The position numbers and the translations under genes are program-made. From positions 1-64,000 of the forward strand of contig JAKZAN010000219.1 in assembly GCA_023053545.1 (NCBI GenBank): 64,000 nucleotides of DNA. The letters run 5' to 3'. The notes under the pieces were generated by a model that saw nothing but the letters and a program-made list of their open reading frames with translations, was not told the DNA's origin and made no database searches. The first letter of the stretch is position 1, and every line of letters begins with the position of its first letter. The DNA is from Lepidurus packardi. Taxonomy: Eukaryota; Arthropoda; Branchiopoda; Notostraca; Triopsidae. This document shows, in pieces, positions 61,844 through 64,000 of this stretch.

Positions 61844-63665
61844 ATGGGCAACGCCTGCAAATCTCTAGAACCCTTTTCCTAAACTCTTAACAATTGTTCA
61901 TAGTGTAGGGAGCCTCTTGCTAAATCCCACTTCCTTACTTTCTCCAAATGTACCCACGTACTCTGTAAACTTTGTTGTTCCCGGCTCAAAAGCTAGTCAA
62001 CCTGTCCCCTCAGCCACGATGCCTCCAACACACACAGCCCTACACACTGGTTCTCTAGAGCCTATCCACAACTACAGACAGTTCTGCAAAAAGAAGCACC
62101 AAATGACCTGGTCTGCCTAAACCAACACCTGTCGAAAATGTCTCCTGTAACTGCCTTCTTTCCAATGCAAAGTGTGTAATGAATATCTCTGTACGTATTG
62201 CTCCAAAAAATATTCAGAACTGCGCAAGGATAAAAACAGGAACATATGTCCCAACCTCCACTTGATGAACTGGATTCCAGCTGCGTATAAGGAGACCTGT
62301 CAACTGTGTGGCCAGAAAGATTCTGGTTGGAGGTGTGCTGACTGCTAGTACTTCTCCTGCTCGAGTTGTTCAAATACTTTATGGGAATCTACAAAGTGCC
62401 CTAACAGACACGCAACCAAGTGGAGAGAGTACCAAATTGTCATGCGAGAAGTGTAAAACCTCATCACACGGCTGGTATTGCAGGGAATGCGAGTACATGT
62501 ACTGTTCAACTTGCTCACACACAACCCTATAACAAATCAAATGTCCGAACCAGCACAAAACAGTCTTCAAACAGTCAGCACAATGTATCAGATGCAGCCT
62601 ATAAACTCAAGTAATGGTGTGCCAGGAATGCGACTACAACTTCTGCACCAAATGCTAACTAATGAAAGTTTACTACCGATAGGTCAGGGGGTGGGCAGAA
62701 GGAATACTGATAGGGATTATGTGACTCGCCGACATCGTTAGAACCAGGACTTGACGATCGGGAAAATGGGTTGTCTACAAAAAAGCATAATAGAATTATA
62801 TTCAAGCACAGTGTTACTCGTCCGATGCAGATGATGATCCCTTTATGGAGGACGGTAATGGGAACTCTGAATAGCTAAAATTAGAAAAACTCGTCAAAGA
62901 ACTGATCTACGAAGGCAGGCAATACACCAGAAAAAACTGTCATGCAGAAGCCATCGCCAATTATCGACAAGTCCTCTAAATCGATCAGAAAAACACTGAA
63001 GTGCTCCTTGAGCTGGGTGCTTCGTTGGAGCTCAATAACGATCATGTTGAAGCACTCGATGTCTATAAAAGGATACATCATATATAGAGCAACAATACAC
63101 AAGGCCTCAAAAAAGCCATCCTCCTGATGCTCAGAACTTCTAATCTCTAACAAGCAGAACTCTCTTAGGTGGGACACTCTCACTCCCGAGATGGCACAAA
63201 GTATGTATCTACTCTGTACCAAACTATTACTACGCAGAGCCAGAAGAGACCAGGACAAGATACTTGATGGCTCAGCTTCTGCTCCAACAAAAGAAGTATA
63301 GTGACTCTCTTAAGCAGCTGAACAAAGCAGCTGCGGAAGAAGAAAAGAGAGTTTTAGAGACCCGCGACTATACATTGCTCATCCATATTTTGGACAAAAT
63401 AAAGACAAACATGAACGAACTGGGAACCTATGAATCTGGACTCGGGGTTGTTGATCGGATTATCGCTCTGTACTCTGATCCCCAATAAATGATTAGTGGT
63501 TTCTCGATCGAGCATTGGCTACTCGTCAAGGGGAACCAGTTTGAGCTCATGAACCAACCAACCAAAGCCGTGGAAACCTACTACTTAATTTCATCTGAAA
63601 AGGATATCAAACTCTATAAAAAAGCCCAGGAAAGGATCAATAGAATAGAAGGATTGAACTTATGA
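61844..63665 (+). CDS. RING / tandem Cys-rich repeat / TPR protein, with frame breaks
   Basis: Probably one gene. It starts MGNACKS with a RING-like finger (CSECREPL, then KCTHVLCKLCC and CPL). Next come four tandem modules of pattern C-x2-C ... C-x2-C-x-[YF]-x2-C-x2-C, most followed by C-P-N-x-H. The C-terminal third is TPR-like helices (YLMAQLLLQQKKYSDSLKQL) ending at TGA 63663-63665. A 46-nt (62668-62713) and a 20-nt (62811-62830) intron join modules to TPR. Two further switches, near 62010 and 62430, each need +1 nt and have no credible intron. A third join between 63169 and 63239 is unresolved. It could be a ubiquitin ligase. Sequence errors, frameshifting or gene decay are all possible. 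Confidence 0.55.
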
Positions 63666-63753
63666 AGAAAAGAAATCTATAATAAATCGAGGGTGTTTTA
63701 TATGGAACACTAACAGCAATTTGGAGCAGTTATTAATGTGTATGTTCTCACCA

Positions 63754-64000
63754 TCAGCCAGTGAGGAAGAGAGTGTTGACTAGGACCAATTCAGGCTTGG
63801 AGGTTTCAGGAGTGCCGTCAGCCTGCCAGTTCGAAAATAGGCGTTGGTGCTCTTGCCAATCCACCATTATTTTGCCCTTGACTGCTTCTTTGATGAGCGT
63901 ATTCATCTTCTTTTCGATCTTGAATGTTCTCTTGAGGGTGTTTTTGAACTGCTGCAAAGTGTTGAGATCGCCTCCGATCATAGGGAGGATCTACTGCTCT
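63754..64000 (-). CDS. Protein of unknown function, 5' end beyond window
   Basis: The C-terminal 81 residues of a minus-strand gene; the stop is TGA 63754-63756 and the frame is still open at the window edge, with a TAG at 63991-63993 read as Glu. The visible part is helical and basic (KNTLKRTFKIEKKMNTL), then KIMVDWQEHQRLFSNW, and a hydrophobic end LVLVNTLFLTG. An ATG at 63979-63981 is probably internal. No family can be named from this fragment. Convergent with the RING/TPR gene. Confidence 0.5.

Overview
The window is gene-dense nuclear DNA of a ciliate that appears to read UAA and UAG as glutamate and to use only UGA as stop (NCBI table 30, the peritrich code). With the standard code almost every gene falls into fragments. 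With UAR read as an amino acid they join into long conserved proteins, and at diagnostic positions the residue is Glu, not Gln: GQE of a Rab, APE of a kinase, ERK of XPF, and ISDIEVD of valyl-tRNA synthetase. Introns are short GT-AG introns, mostly 30-50 nt (two apparent 20-mers, one of 141 nt). Intergenic spaces are often below 300 nt. This points to a peritrich (Vorticella/Campanella/Carchesium-like) macronuclear or unscrambled chromosome; no telomere is visible.

Layout: 1-8.4 kb holds a 5'-truncated Rab, a disordered protein, the RNA polymerase II CTD phosphatase FCP1, the U-box E4 ligase UFD2/UBE4 (divergent from FCP1) and a small unknown. 9.1-20.9 kb is a minus-strand block: a 1358-residue coiled-coil protein, two small membrane proteins, a vWA-multispan membrane protein and a coiled-coil/WD protein; a tRNA-Pro(AGG) lies inside the block on the plus strand. 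21.2-34.0 kb holds an STK32-like AGC kinase, an RRM/SR protein, an anoctamin, an aldonolactone oxidase-like flavoenzyme (minus), a secretory-pathway membrane protein, a motor-only kinesin-like protein and a ULK/ATG1-like kinase. 34.1-40.0 kb (minus) has a tubulin tyrosine ligase-like enzyme and a second long coiled-coil protein. 40.4-54.3 kb (plus) has a calpain-like pseudoprotease, a small membrane protein, valyl-tRNA synthetase, cystinosin, a rhomboid with an apparent frameshift, a 1001-residue unknown and XPF. 54.4-64 kb holds HEATR3/SYO1, a disordered protein, an Rxt3-like protein, a complete Rab, another disordered protein, a RING/Cys-repeat/TPR protein with frame breaks, and a gene running off the end.

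There is no operon logic; neighbours are functionally mixed housekeeping, signalling and cytoskeletal genes. Several proteins have lost canonical catalytic residues (calpain, kinesin, first Rab), consistent with ciliate paralogue expansion. All splice sites were inferred by eye from reading frame and GT-AG signals. In almost every multi-exon gene the exon lengths sum to a multiple of three, which supports the models but does not replace transcript data.
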